Positions 45,057-53,910 of a stretch of DNA of 64,000 nucleotides are shown here, one piece after another (position 1 is the stretch's first letter; each line of letters begins with the position of its first letter). The DNA comes from Marinomonas posidonica_A (GTDB taxonomy: Bacteria > Pseudomonadota > Gammaproteobacteria > Pseudomonadales > Marinomonadaceae). The stretch is taken from NCBI RefSeq assembly GCF_043643765.1, contig NZ_JBHZSP010000013.1:45161-109160 (forward strand). Direction: 5' to 3'. A program made the position numbers and the translations under genes. The notes beneath the pieces are model-generated. The model searched no databases. It worked only from the letters and a program-made list of their open reading frames with translations, and was not told where the DNA came from.

Positions 45057-45084
45057 TATTACATCAACAAGTTGACCTTGTCAA
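45056..45084 (-). promoter_or_regulatory. Predicted promoter of the DUF2798 gene
   Basis: On the minus strand a consensus TTGACA and TAATAA are separated by 17 bp. The -35 lies within operator 2, so binding there would block RNA polymerase. Confidence 0.5.
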
Positions 45085-45085
45085 C
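45071..45085. promoter_or_regulatory. Putative MarR operator 2
   Basis: GTTGAC-CTT-GTCAAC is a perfect 6-bp inverted repeat, 29 bp from operator 1 (start to start, close to three helical turns). It lies between the divergent DUF2798 and MarR genes. Confidence 0.6.
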
Positions 45086-45107
45086 CATATTGGAACACTT
45101 AACGTCT

Positions 45108-45560
45108 ATGTCCCATCTCGAATCTCAGTTACAACAAATGTTTATGCAGACCATAAGAGGTCTACAAAGGTCCATGAAGCAAACGATGAAGCTTCAACAA
45201 CTTTCATTAACGCCCTTATCTTTCCTGATGCTGAAAACAATCCATGACACAGCGGAATGTACAGCTCACTCAATTGCGGAGATTACCAACAAAGATAAAG
45301 GGCAAATCACCCGTTTACTAAAAGAAGTGATTGATCAGGGACTGATTGAAAAGCACCCAAACCCAAAAGATAAACGCAGTCAAATATTAACCCTTACAGA
45401 ACAAGGAAAATCGGCTTTTAAAACGCTTCAGCGAGCAGATTATGCGGCATTAAATGCCTTAAAAGCGGGTTTAACGGATGAAGAGTTGAATCATTTTTTA
45501 ACCATAGGTCAAAAAATGATTCACAATATTAATGAATTTAATGCCAAAAGAGAGGGCTAG
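45108..45560 (+). CDS. MarR family transcriptional regulator
   Basis: This 150-residue winged-helix protein has the MarR DNA-binding segment TAHSIAEITNKDKGQITRLLKEVIDQGLIEKHPNPKDKRSQILTLTEQG (about 55-105), with the D-x-R wing motif. The start ATG at 45108 (MSHLESQL) is preferred; the frame opens at 45039 but that would put coding sequence over the promoter and operators. It probably represses itself and the divergent DUF2798 gene. The inducer is unknown. It ends 4 bp inside the HD gene on the other strand. Confidence 0.87.
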   Translation: MSHLESQLQQMFMQTIRGLQRSMKQTMKLQQLSLTPLSFLMLKTIHDTAECTAHSIAEITNKDKGQITRLLKEVIDQGLIEKHPNPKDKRSQILTLTEQGKSAFKTLQRADYAALNALKAGLTDEELNHFLTIGQKMIHNINEFNAKREG

Positions 45561-46195
45561 ATTTCCTGTTTCAACTGAGTCAAAAATTGACGCATGAAGT
45601 TCTCACGTCGTTTCCCTTCACGACGAGCTGCTGCGGTCTTTAATGAATCGGTAATATTGAAAAGTTTCACATAGAAATGATCAATCGAATAGTGTTTGTC
45701 GTCTAAAGGTCGAGACTCACAAAAAGGGTCATCGATATGATACAAAGCGCGATTGAGTGCGCCACTGACCTGCATACAACGAGCGACTCCAATCGCGCCC
45801 AGAGCATCCAAACGGTCCGCGTCCTGAACAATCTCAGCTTCAATGGTTTTTGGCGTTATTTGCGCACTAAAACTGTGGGCACAAATACTATGATGAATTG
45901 CCTCTAAAAAGCATTCTGGATAATCAATTAAACGCAGAAAAGTCACCGCTTTATCTGCCGCCATACGTGATGCGAAAGCACGCTGGGGGTGATTCTTAGG
46001 CAATGACACACAATCGTGTAACCAAGCCGCAGGCACCACAACATCAAGCTTCGCATCTTCTTCAATGGCTAACTGCTTAGCCACTTTTACCACCCGGAAA
46101 ATGTGGTTAAGGTCGTGAGCAACATCCGCCGTTTCCTGCGCCTGTAAAAAAGCCCTAAACCTTTGCTCAAACGACACCAACGCTTCTACTATCAT
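45557..46195 (-). CDS. HD-domain phosphohydrolase (YedJ-like)
   Basis: This 212-residue protein has the HD metal motif: H in AHDLNHIFRVVKVA, HD in AAWLHDCVSL, and a distal D in EIVQDADRLDALGAIGVAR. This arrangement matches the YedJ/PF01966 phosphohydrolases that act on nucleotides or related phosphoesters. The ATG at 46195 is preferred over a GTG at 46204. The substrate is unknown. It converges on the MarR gene with a 4-bp overlap. Confidence 0.83.
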   Translation of the reverse strand: MIVEALVSFEQRFRAFLQAQETADVAHDLNHIFRVVKVAKQLAIEEDAKLDVVVPAAWLHDCVSLPKNHPQRAFASRMAADKAVTFLRLIDYPECFLEAIHHSICAHSFSAQITPKTIEAEIVQDADRLDALGAIGVARCMQVSGALNRALYHIDDPFCESRPLDDKHYSIDHFYVKLFNITDSLKTAAARREGKRRENFMRQFLTQLKQEI

Positions 46196-46248
46196 ATTGA
46201 TCACTCAAACCATAAACTGGCGCACATTATGGATTAGTATAAAGCGAA

Positions 46249-46286
46249 AATAAAAGCCCTTAGCCATATCGCTAAGGGCTTTTTAA
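46249..46286 (-). terminator. Terminator after ompW
   Basis: AAAGCCCTTAGC and GCTAAGGGCTTT form a perfect 12-bp stem around CATATC, with T-rich tails on both strands. It ends ompW transcription before the HD gene. Confidence 0.85.
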
Positions 46287-46340
46287 TCAAACATGTCTGG
46301 ATCAATCTAAAAGCTTAAATTGAAACCAGCTTTTCCACTA

Positions 46341-46952
46341 TTAAAAAGTGTAACCAACACTGGCCATAAACGTGATCGGATCAATATCCGCATCAATTGT
46401 GCCAACTGCCGTCTCCACATCGGTATTAATGTCCATATACCAGAGCGAAGCGTTAGCGAACCAATTGTCAGCGAACGTCACGTCAACGCCAACTTGAGCC
46501 GCTAAACCGAAAGAGTTATCTAAGCTCACATCCGTACCAGCTAAAGCCCCCTCGCCCTCTTCGTCAAAAAAGATCGTGTAGTTCAAACCAGCACCGACAT
46601 AAGGACGAACCTGACTGTTTGCTTCACCAAAATAATATTGCGCCATGAAAGAAGGTGGTAAATGAGAGACTTCAGCCACTTTACCAAGATCACGAGTCGA
46701 CACATCATGAGTAAAGGGGGTTGCTGCAAGCACTTCCAAACCAAATTTATCCGACAACATATAAGTTAGCGTCACCCCCACTTGGGTATCATTATTCAAC
46801 TCCAGTTCACCGCTGCCCGCCACGTCGTCACTGCTTTCATTTGGCATCACTGTCGCTAGACCACCACGAACAAACCAGTCACCTGCATCGTGTGCTAAAG
46901 CAAACGATGAACACAAAGCAGAGGCTAAAACCAATGGATAGATCGCTTTCAT
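46341..46952 (-). CDS. ompW: Outer membrane protein OmpW
   Basis: OmpW is an eight-stranded beta-barrel that provides a hydrophobic channel for small molecules. The 203-residue protein has a signal peptide ending SSFALA-HDAGDWFVRGG, then alternating strands such as VGVTLTYMLSDKFGLEVLAATPFTH and the C-terminal strand ending in Phe (SVGYTF), needed for barrel assembly. The ATG at 46952 has AAGGAG upstream. An FNR-like site lies 89 bp upstream. Confidence 0.93.
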   Translation of the reverse strand: MKAIYPLVLASALCSSFALAHDAGDWFVRGGLATVMPNESSDDVAGSGELELNNDTQVGVTLTYMLSDKFGLEVLAATPFTHDVSTRDLGKVAEVSHLPPSFMAQYYFGEANSQVRPYVGAGLNYTIFFDEEGEGALAGTDVSLDNSFGLAAQVGVDVTFADNWFANASLWYMDINTDVETAVGTIDADIDPITFMASVGYTF

Positions 46953-47034
46953 AATTAACTCCTTTTTATTGAACATAGTGTTTTGGTAGAACAAAGTGTT
47001 AGCCACTAAACTACTCGCTCAAAAAAAGAAAAAA

Positions 47035-47048
47035 TTAATCTAGATCAA
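47035..47048 (-). promoter_or_regulatory. FNR/ANR-like box upstream of ompW
   Basis: On the minus strand TTGATCTAGATTAA matches the FNR consensus TTGAT-N4-ATCAA with a single mismatch. Its centre would fall near -41.5 for a start close to 47000, and a weak TAGTTT -10 (about 47008-47013) is properly placed. Activation by FNR under low oxygen is known for E. coli ompW. The rest of the 336-bp gap up to the DMT gene shows no other gene. Confidence 0.6.
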
Positions 47049-47288
47049 GGTTCTCACCTACAAAAGAAGATCATGATAAGCAATAAGCCTTTACGTCAAA
47101 CAAAGCTCAGTTACCACAAAGAATTCACAATAAGATAATATTCACGAAAGCAACCAAACACTGACCAGCAACATGGACATGCCCCCAAAAAAAATTAGTA
47201 AACTTTTATAATTGAAAAAGTAAACTGCTTTCCCTCCTAAGTAGAAGCCAGTAAACTTATCGACAAATTCATTAACGGAATCTAAGTC

Positions 47289-48176
47289 ATGCCTATACTT
47301 CTCGCCGTGACCCTATTATGGGCCTTTTCCTTTAGCTTGATTGGTGTTTATCTTGCCGGACAAGTCGATGCTTGGTTTTCAGTCCTGATGCGGGTTTCAT
47401 TAGCCACATTGGTATTTTTGCCATTTTTGAAACTGCGCCAGATTGAAGCCAAAATAGCTTTACTGTTGATGATTTGTGGGGCATTACAACTTGGTATCAT
47501 GTACGGTTTTTACTACCAATCTTTTCTCTACTTATCCGTGCCTGAAGTTCTGCTTTTTACTGTCATGACGCCGTTGTATGTCACGCTATTGAACGACATT
47601 CTAGACCGTCGACTTAATGTAGGATTTGCGGTGAGTGCCTTATTGGCGATATTGGGAGCGGTTGCCATTCGTTATCAAGGCGTCGACGATGGCTTCATTA
47701 AAGGTTTGTTAATTGTACAAGGAGCTAATCTTTGCTTTGCCGCTGGGCAAGTTGGCTATAAACGTGTGATAGAGAAACAGCGCCCTGATTTGCCTCAAAG
47801 AACCGTTTTCGGTTGGTTTTTCATTGGTGCGTTGGCCGTGGTCATTCCATGTTATTTGACCATGGGTAACCCAGATAAACTACCAACCACTACCCTACAA
47901 TGGGCCATTTTGACGTATCTTGGTATTGTCGCTTCTGGACTCGGGTACTTTGCTTGGAATAAAGGGGCAACCTTAGTCAACATTGGGACGCTGGCTGTCG
48001 CCAACAACTTATTGATCCCAGCTGGCATCATAGTCAATGTCCTGTTCTGGAATCGTGATGCCGATATTATGCGCCTAACTATTGGTGGCGGCATCATACT
48101 CTTGGCACTTTGGGTGAATGATAAGTTTAATCAAAAAATTGCCGCCCGAGCTAATCTCGTTAACGAGACTCACTAG
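47289..48176 (+). CDS. DMT-superfamily transporter (EamA type)
   Basis: This 295-residue protein has ten predicted transmembrane helices in two EamA halves (about 1-125 and 140-285). VTLLWAFSFSLIGVYL starts the first; LGIVASGLGYFAWNKGATLVNIGTLAVANNLLIPAG is the typical second-half motif. It resembles carboxylate/amino acid/amine exporters of the family; the substrate cannot be told. A GGA lies 8 bp before the ATG. Confidence 0.85.
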   Translation: MPILLAVTLLWAFSFSLIGVYLAGQVDAWFSVLMRVSLATLVFLPFLKLRQIEAKIALLLMICGALQLGIMYGFYYQSFLYLSVPEVLLFTVMTPLYVTLLNDILDRRLNVGFAVSALLAILGAVAIRYQGVDDGFIKGLLIVQGANLCFAAGQVGYKRVIEKQRPDLPQRTVFGWFFIGALAVVIPCYLTMGNPDKLPTTTLQWAILTYLGIVASGLGYFAWNKGATLVNIGTLAVANNLLIPAGIIVNVLFWNRDADIMRLTIGGGIILLALWVNDKFNQKIAARANLVNETH

Positions 48177-48243
48177 ATAATAGAAGGGTGCCAATACGGC
48201 ATGACAACGTCATCTGTATTGGCTCTCTTTAATGCTTCTTCTG

Positions 48244-48963
48244 CTATTCGTTCACCAACCAAATCTGAAACGCTTTCTTGGCATCATCATCCGCCTTGTT
48301 GTACCACAACGTCATCATGTCTAATTGTATATTTGAAACCTTCGCTTGGTATTGAGCATCTGCAATCCAAATACGCATGGCTTTTCGTGTTGCCGGATCA
48401 GATTTGTTGTACCAAAATTTCATCATCTCTAGAGCTGGATCCGTCTCCATACGTGAAGGGGCCGCGCTTGGGCCATTAGAATCCTCAACAGTACGATTAT
48501 TGAGTTGCTTTACTTCAGCCAGATAATCACGCAGATTTTGCAACCCCGCTTTTTCTTTCAACACCCGCTTTTGATAACTCACCTCTCGACCACTGGCTTC
48601 ATCATGTAATGTAAATGTTGGAGCCGCAGCGTACTCTTCGGCTTGTCGAGAAGTTGATATATAAGGCGCTTTAAGTTGTAAGTAAGCTCCTTTAGTGACT
48701 TCTACATCCATCACAATGGGCTCGGATTGAAACACTTCTGAATCGTCACCAGTGCGTACAATTTTATTAAAGCGCAACACGATTTGATGTTGTCCTGGCG
48801 TTAACGACACTTCAAAATCATTACCAAACTGTTTTGAAGCCTGTTGATCCACGTACATGATTTCAAACCATCTCGGCACTTCTAACGTTTCACCGTATAC
48901 CGACAAGCTAGTAAAAGTCGACAAGACAAGACTTAGACAGGTTAACCATTTATTCTTCAGCAT
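48244..48963 (-). CDS. DUF2057 (YccT-like) exported protein with duplicated C-terminal motif
   Basis: This 239-residue protein has a signal peptide (to about VYG-ETLEVP), then the DUF2057 core with LTPGQHQIVLRFNKIV and EPIVMDVEV, as in E. coli YccT. The C-terminus carries the same roughly 22-residue motif twice: LEMMKFWYNKSDPATRKAM and LDMMTLWYNKADDDAKKAF, each followed by a conserved IW. E. coli YccT has one such motif at its end. The ATG at 48963 is spaced correctly from AAGGA; the ATG at 48969 is too close. In enterobacteria YccT affects curli; the role here is unknown. Confidence 0.85.
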   Translation of the reverse strand: MLKNKWLTCLSLVLSTFTSLSVYGETLEVPRWFEIMYVDQQASKQFGNDFEVSLTPGQHQIVLRFNKIVRTGDDSEVFQSEPIVMDVEVTKGAYLQLKAPYISTSRQAEEYAAAPTFTLHDEASGREVSYQKRVLKEKAGLQNLRDYLAEVKQLNNRTVEDSNGPSAAPSRMETDPALEMMKFWYNKSDPATRKAMRIWIADAQYQAKVSNIQLDMMTLWYNKADDDAKKAFQIWLVNE

Positions 48964-49075
48964 TTTCATTCCTTAGCGCTTTAATTTGCCATAACGCTAC
49001 CACAATCTAGTAACAGGACTCTGTTTGCCTCAATAAAGTCTCTGAAAATTCGATTTTTAGCCTAATTTCATGCAA

Positions 49076-49081
49076 TATAAT
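49076..49081 (+). promoter_or_regulatory. Candidate -10 element for the GGDEF gene
   Basis: A perfect TATAAT stands about 130 bp before the GGDEF start codon, but the expected -35 position holds only an AT-rich ATTTTT. If used, it leaves a leader of about 120 nt that contains two overlapping inverted repeats. Confidence 0.35.
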
Positions 49082-49123
49082 GCCTTTCATACGCCTCTTT
49101 TCTTGCTAATACTGAGCATCATA

Positions 49124-49169
49124 AAAATGTGTTAACAAATCACCTAAAGACACACATTTTCAGTTAGGT
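49124..49169 (+). repeat. Interlocked inverted repeats in the GGDEF-gene leader
   Basis: AAAATGTGT (49124-49132) can pair with ACACATTTT (49152-49160), and ACCTAA (49142-49147) with TTAGGT (49164-49169). The two pairings interleave, so they could form an H-type pseudoknot or compete. It ends about 40 bp before the ATG. Confidence 0.4.
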
Positions 49170-49210
49170 ATGATGAGGAATCCTATTAGCCTCCCAGACT
49201 TAAGCACCCT

Positions 49211-50248
49211 ATGTCAGACGTAAGCCAAACACAGTTAAATCACAAACTTACCCTGAGAATTATCGAAATGGCTTTCGTCACCCTGCTGTTTTCGTTGATT
49301 GCCCGTCCGATCATTGCAGAATTACACCCATATTACTTATGGTTGGGCATCTTTGATCTGATCATTACCGGCAGCTTATATGTTTTGGTGCGATCGAATA
49401 AATGCCCTAAATGGCACATTTCCCTATCACTTATTTCTGCTCTAATCATTATGTTGCCCATGTTATTCATATCCGGGGGCGTGAACAGTCAAGTCGCCTT
49501 CTTTTTGCCGTTATACCCCATAGTGGGCGCTTTAATAGGAGGACGAGTTGAATCACTCTTAATGAGTCTGTTTTTAATCGTGACCATTCTATTCGCAACG
49601 ATTTTTAGTCACACCATAATCAATGTTTCAGGTGAGTATTATGACGCCAATACTTCTTATCTGAGAGGGTTTTGGTTAATCCTCGCGATTATGTTCAGCG
49701 CCATGTTTGGACAGTTTTTTCTCAACCGCTACACTGAATTAACAAAGAAACTAAAAGCCGAAAACTTACAAGACCCTTTAACAGAGCTACTTAATAGACG
49801 AGGATTGAACTTACACTTTGCACAAGAATTAGAACAGGCAAAGGAAAAAAACTCCCCCTTTTGTTTGATGCTGATTGACATTGATTACTTCAAAAAAATT
49901 AATGATCAATATGGACACGATGTAGGCGACACTTGCCTTATCGAGGTCGCGGAACGACTAAATAAAGGTATTCAAGTACATCATTACTTAGCACGTTTTG
50001 GCGGCGAAGAGTTCATTATCGTGTTACCCAATACGCCTCTATCAGAAGCCGAAACCATTGCTGAGCAATTAAGACACATCATTGCTAAAGGCCGCTTTAG
50101 CTCTTTTCAAATCCCTTTAACCATTACTCTAGGCATCGCCACACTGCATGGGGGAAGAGACAACGCATTAAAAATTATTAAACGGGCCGATAAAGCACTT
50201 TATCGAGGCAAGGAAAAAGGTCGTAATTGCGTTGAACTAGAATCCTAA
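49211..50248 (+). CDS. Membrane diguanylate cyclase (GGDEF)
   Basis: This 345-residue protein has about five to six transmembrane helices (residues 15-175), then a GGDEF domain with DPLTELLNRRGLNLHF, LMLIDIDYFKKINDQYGHDVGD and the active site RFGGEEF. All catalytic residues are present, so it should make c-di-GMP. No RxxD inhibitory site precedes GGEEF at the usual spacing, so product inhibition may be absent. The membrane part has no recognised ligand domain. Confidence 0.92.
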   Translation: MSDVSQTQLNHKLTLRIIEMAFVTLLFSLIARPIIAELHPYYLWLGIFDLIITGSLYVLVRSNKCPKWHISLSLISALIIMLPMLFISGGVNSQVAFFLPLYPIVGALIGGRVESLLMSLFLIVTILFATIFSHTIINVSGEYYDANTSYLRGFWLILAIMFSAMFGQFFLNRYTELTKKLKAENLQDPLTELLNRRGLNLHFAQELEQAKEKNSPFCLMLIDIDYFKKINDQYGHDVGDTCLIEVAERLNKGIQVHHYLARFGGEEFIIVLPNTPLSEAETIAEQLRHIIAKGRFSSFQIPLTITLGIATLHGGRDNALKIIKRADKALYRGKEKGRNCVELES

Positions 50249-50301
50249 GCAGTGCATCAAGAAAACATAGCGGAGGCGTAGATAAAATGCCTCAAATTGG
50301 A

Positions 50302-52107
50302 TTAATCCGTTCGTCCCACACGCACACTATTAATCACGCGCTCAAGGTCTTCGAATAAAAACGGTTTACTTAGAAAAGCATTCATTCCTGACTGCAAACA
50401 TTTACGTTTGATGTCTTCTTCAATGTGCGCCGTCAAGGCGACGATCGGTGTTTCTGATAATTGCTGTTCTGCTTCAATCTGGCGAATTGCACGAGTAGCG
50501 GAAAAACCGTCCATTTCGGGCATATTGCAATCCATAAAAATCACATCATAAACTTGCGACTGCTGAAACCGCTCTTTGGCAATCAAACCATTTTCCGCCA
50601 CCTCAACACGACACCCTAATTTCAGTAGAAATTGCTCACAGACAATTTGATTCACTTTATTGTCTTCGACCAATAAAACACGTAATGATTGAGTAAGATC
50701 AGGGACGCTTGCCAAGCTCTGAGGAACAGATTTCACTTCCTTATTGGGCGTTTTTTCTACCTTATCGAAGGGCAAAGTGACCGTAAACACAGTGCCAATC
50801 CCAAGCTCACTCTGCAAAGATATTGTTCCACCTAATAATTCCACTATGCGCTGAGTGATACTCAAACCGAGGCCGGTTCCTCGAACGTCTGGATTAAATT
50901 GATTCACCTGATAAAACTGCTCAAAAATTTGTTGCTGATCCTCTGACGCAATACCAATCCCCGTGTCTTTAACCGCAAAAGACACTATGCACTCATTAGC
51001 GTCCTCACTTGATTTATCGCCAGACACTTGAATGGCTACCTCTCCTTGATGGGTAAATTTAAACGCATTACCGACCAAATTATAAAGAATTTGATGAAGA
51101 CGATGAGGATCCCCCAAAACAGACTCAGGAACATTTTGAACATCACAATAAAGCTTAATCCCCTTCTTTTCAGACTGTGTTGAAAGCAGTTGAACCACAT
51201 CATTCACCACATCCTGTAGATTAAAAGATGTTTTTTGCAAGGTCAGCTGTTGAGCGTGAATTTTGGAGTAATCTAAAATATTGTTGATGATATGCATTAA
51301 GGTGCTTCCAGCATTGTTTATAACCGTCACTTGCTGACGTTGCTGGTCGCTCAATTCTCCCATAGAAAGCAGTTGTGCCATCCCTAATACGCCGTTCAAA
51401 GGGGTACGTATTTCATGAGTCATAGCGGCTAAGAAATCTGCTTTGGCTTGGCCTGCTGCCTCTGCAGCTTCTTTCGCAGCCGCCAACTCTTCTGCCTGTT
51501 CTGACAACTTCAAATTATCATTCAATGCTTGCCAGTAAGTGACATTCAGCTGCTTCCCTGTCAGGTAAATAAAGAAGCCATATCCAACAATTAACCCCAT
51601 GACAATCCAATTACCAGGTCCCTCCAAAAAAGCCGCCGCAGCAAACGCAAAAGGTAAGCCTATCAGCAAACAATAGTTACGGAGCATCTTATAAGATAAG
51701 GCCAATATGGTCACACCACCAATACTGATCCCCGCAGCCGACATCACATTCACAGTGACCGAGATATCAATCAATGGGTTAACGTAAAACAACCATGCAG
51801 AACCACTGGTCCAAACAAGCGCTGAAACATTGTAAACGAAGGAGTAACGAGCAAAGTATCGCGATACAGAAAGTGTCTTACTGGAAAAAACCTTGTGGTA
51901 AAGATAAAAACGCCCTAACTGCAACAGCACAAAACAAACCGAAAAAGCGCCTATTACCACTAAATACTCACGGGCCGTTGCAGAACTGAATACCGAGGCC
52001 CAAAATGCCAACAAATAAAATAAACCGCCGAATCGGGAGCGTCGAGCTAAATCCTTTAGACTAATCTCACTAACTTGTTTATCACCAAGGGTGTAGCGTG
52101 AATTCAT
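50302..52107 (-). CDS. Hybrid sensor histidine kinase/response regulator
   Basis: This 601-residue protein has about six transmembrane helices (30-190) with no large periplasmic loop, a short coiled coil, HisKA with phospho-His231 in AAMTHEIRTPLNG, HATPase (NLVGNAFKFTHQGE, DTGIGIASED, GTGLGLSI) and a C-terminal receiver with Asp526 in FMDCNMPEMDGF. No HPt domain is present, so an outside phosphotransfer protein is expected. The ATG at 52107 follows AAGG; a TTG at 52122 is less likely. It converges on the GGDEF gene. The 284-bp upstream gap shows no gene. Confidence 0.9.
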   Translation of the reverse strand: MNSRYTLGDKQVSEISLKDLARRSRFGGLFYLLAFWASVFSSATAREYLVVIGAFSVCFVLLQLGRFYLYHKVFSSKTLSVSRYFARYSFVYNVSALVWTSGSAWLFYVNPLIDISVTVNVMSAAGISIGGVTILALSYKMLRNYCLLIGLPFAFAAAAFLEGPGNWIVMGLIVGYGFFIYLTGKQLNVTYWQALNDNLKLSEQAEELAAAKEAAEAAGQAKADFLAAMTHEIRTPLNGVLGMAQLLSMGELSDQQRQQVTVINNAGSTLMHIINNILDYSKIHAQQLTLQKTSFNLQDVVNDVVQLLSTQSEKKGIKLYCDVQNVPESVLGDPHRLHQILYNLVGNAFKFTHQGEVAIQVSGDKSSEDANECIVSFAVKDTGIGIASEDQQQIFEQFYQVNQFNPDVRGTGLGLSITQRIVELLGGTISLQSELGIGTVFTVTLPFDKVEKTPNKEVKSVPQSLASVPDLTQSLRVLLVEDNKVNQIVCEQFLLKLGCRVEVAENGLIAKERFQQSQVYDVIFMDCNMPEMDGFSATRAIRQIEAEQQLSETPIVALTAHIEEDIKRKCLQSGMNAFLSKPFLFEDLERVINSVRVGRTD

Positions 52108-52338
52108 TAAGGCCTTTCTCAAATATTTTGAGGGTAAATGCTGTTTTTGAAGCAGTCTGAGCTAATGCTGTAACCATAACATCGAAAAAAGACCAGAGTA
52201 CATAATCTAAACAAGATAAAACAATCCTCTACAGCTTCCTTCTGATTATTAACATTAAGTGCTTATACTGATGATTAGGATTAAAACAGTACAAATCTAA
52301 TCACTAAACAACGATTCTCAAGCCATGGCAAAGGGCAT

Positions 52339-52366
52339 AAAAAAAGAGCGCAAACGCGCTCTTTTT
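52339..52366 (-). terminator. Terminator after the phytase-like esterase gene
   Basis: AAAAAGAGCGC and GCGCTCTTTTT form a perfect 11-bp stem with a 4-nt loop and T runs on either strand. Confidence 0.88.
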
Positions 52367-52391
52367 ACTGGCATTCTGATTTACACCTGTT

Positions 52392-53807
52392 TTACTCAAG
52401 CAGTAACTCTGCATTGATAATATACAGTTGATTCGAATCAACTGTATTGCCATTCAAATATTTTTGTTCGAGCTTCCCTTTCGTTGACCAAGTGGCAAAA
52501 TCATCGTCATTAAGCACACCTAAATGATGATGATCAATGATCCACAAGCCTTCCATTTTATCATGTGGGTAAGCCACTTCTTTAACCATATCCACCACCA
52601 GCGTTTTACTCACAGGTTTAATGCCTTCTGCCGCTAGAGCGGCCCAACCTCGTTGCTGAGCATATTGTTCTAAGGTCAAGCCATCGATCAACAGGCCATG
52701 GCTTTCATCTCGCGTCACCGAATTTGACAAAGCCACACTGGATAACGGGGTTGCTGAACTTAAATCGATACGATATACCTGCTTTTGAGCCTTTGGATTG
52801 GCTTTTTTAGGGCCGCCTAGCAAAAAACTACCATCCCGTTCAATGACTAAAAATTGAGTCTGAGTCAACGCGGCAATTTCTGAATTGGAATTTTCATTTT
52901 TTTCCTGACGATACAAGTATTGCTCTGTCTTACCTGTCTGTAGATTCACCGTCACAATACGTGTTAGGTCGCCCTTTTGAGCCGATTTATCAGGGTTACG
53001 CATGGTTGATTGCATAATGCCAACTAGTGTTTGCTCATCTGGGGTGATTGCTAACCCTTCCATGCCTCGGTTGGCGCGACGATGCTGGAAGACAGCGGGG
53101 AGATTAAAGGTGTTACGGGAATCCATCTTAAATGCATTAATACGGCCGATTTCAACACCATTAGCATCATAGTGAACCATATGTGGTCCATACTCATCGC
53201 TGACCCAGAAAGTACCGTCTTTTAATGCGACCAAACCTTCTCCATCTAACCCATAATCATCCAATTTAATTGGGTTCGTTTGGGCGTTATAGGGTTTTGA
53301 ATCGTCCATTAAGACTGGCAGTCCATTCGCGTGGTAAGGCGTTTCACCTGTACCACCAAGCGCAGAAGTATTTGGTAAACCTGAAATCAATTGACCGTCA
53401 GGACGCTTTAATAAAATACTTTTTAGCTGAGTAATTTGAGCGCCTTCAGATACCTCAAATAAGCCAATACGTGGCGTATAATCGGCCACAGGGAAAGTTT
53501 TCCCTTTGCCATAATCCCCTGAGTAATTTGCATTCGGACCACGATCTGTCAGCGCATAAAACTGATGACGAATACTTGGATGAGCTGTCATAGCCGAACC
53601 AAAACCACCATTACGAACCTCAAAGGGCTGGTTGGTTTTCCCATCCAACAGATCGGCTCTTAACACCTCATAAGACAAAGACACACCTTGTTTCGGAAAA
53701 TCTTCCGCGAACTCAGTAGACCCCGAAGTTGATGAACTGGAATGACTCATACAACCACTTAAAACAAGAGTAGAAATCAAACTAATCAACCACACTTTAC
53801 TTATCAT
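52392..53807 (-). CDS. Lipoprotein with esterase-like phytase domain
   Basis: This 471-residue protein has a signal with lipobox LSGC, a Ser-rich linker, and a long domain of the esterase-like phytase family: YALTDRGPNANY, LDGEGLVALKDGTFWVSDEYGPHMVHYDANG, NRGMEGLAITPDEQTLVGIMQS, and KMEGLWIIDHHHLGVLNDDDF, a beta-propeller-like pattern. Such proteins are thought to be phosphatases or phytases in the periplasm; activity here is inferred. The ATG at 53807 is used because GGGGCGAG precedes it; a start at 53819 is possible. Confidence 0.83.
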   Translation of the reverse strand: MISKVWLISLISTLVLSGCMSHSSSSTSGSTEFAEDFPKQGVSLSYEVLRADLLDGKTNQPFEVRNGGFGSAMTAHPSIRHQFYALTDRGPNANYSGDYGKGKTFPVADYTPRIGLFEVSEGAQITQLKSILLKRPDGQLISGLPNTSALGGTGETPYHANGLPVLMDDSKPYNAQTNPIKLDDYGLDGEGLVALKDGTFWVSDEYGPHMVHYDANGVEIGRINAFKMDSRNTFNLPAVFQHRRANRGMEGLAITPDEQTLVGIMQSTMRNPDKSAQKGDLTRIVTVNLQTGKTEQYLYRQEKNENSNSEIAALTQTQFLVIERDGSFLLGGPKKANPKAQKQVYRIDLSSATPLSSVALSNSVTRDESHGLLIDGLTLEQYAQQRGWAALAAEGIKPVSKTLVVDMVKEVAYPHDKMEGLWIIDHHHLGVLNDDDFATWSTKGKLEQKYLNGNTVDSNQLYIINAELLLE

Positions 53808-53910
53808 CACTCGCCCCATTGTGTATTTTTTAATCGTCAAAACAGCATAAGAGAGCGTGATGACGCTTTCATGACATGGCTTAATCTAAAACGCTGGGAC
53901 TCGTCATCAT

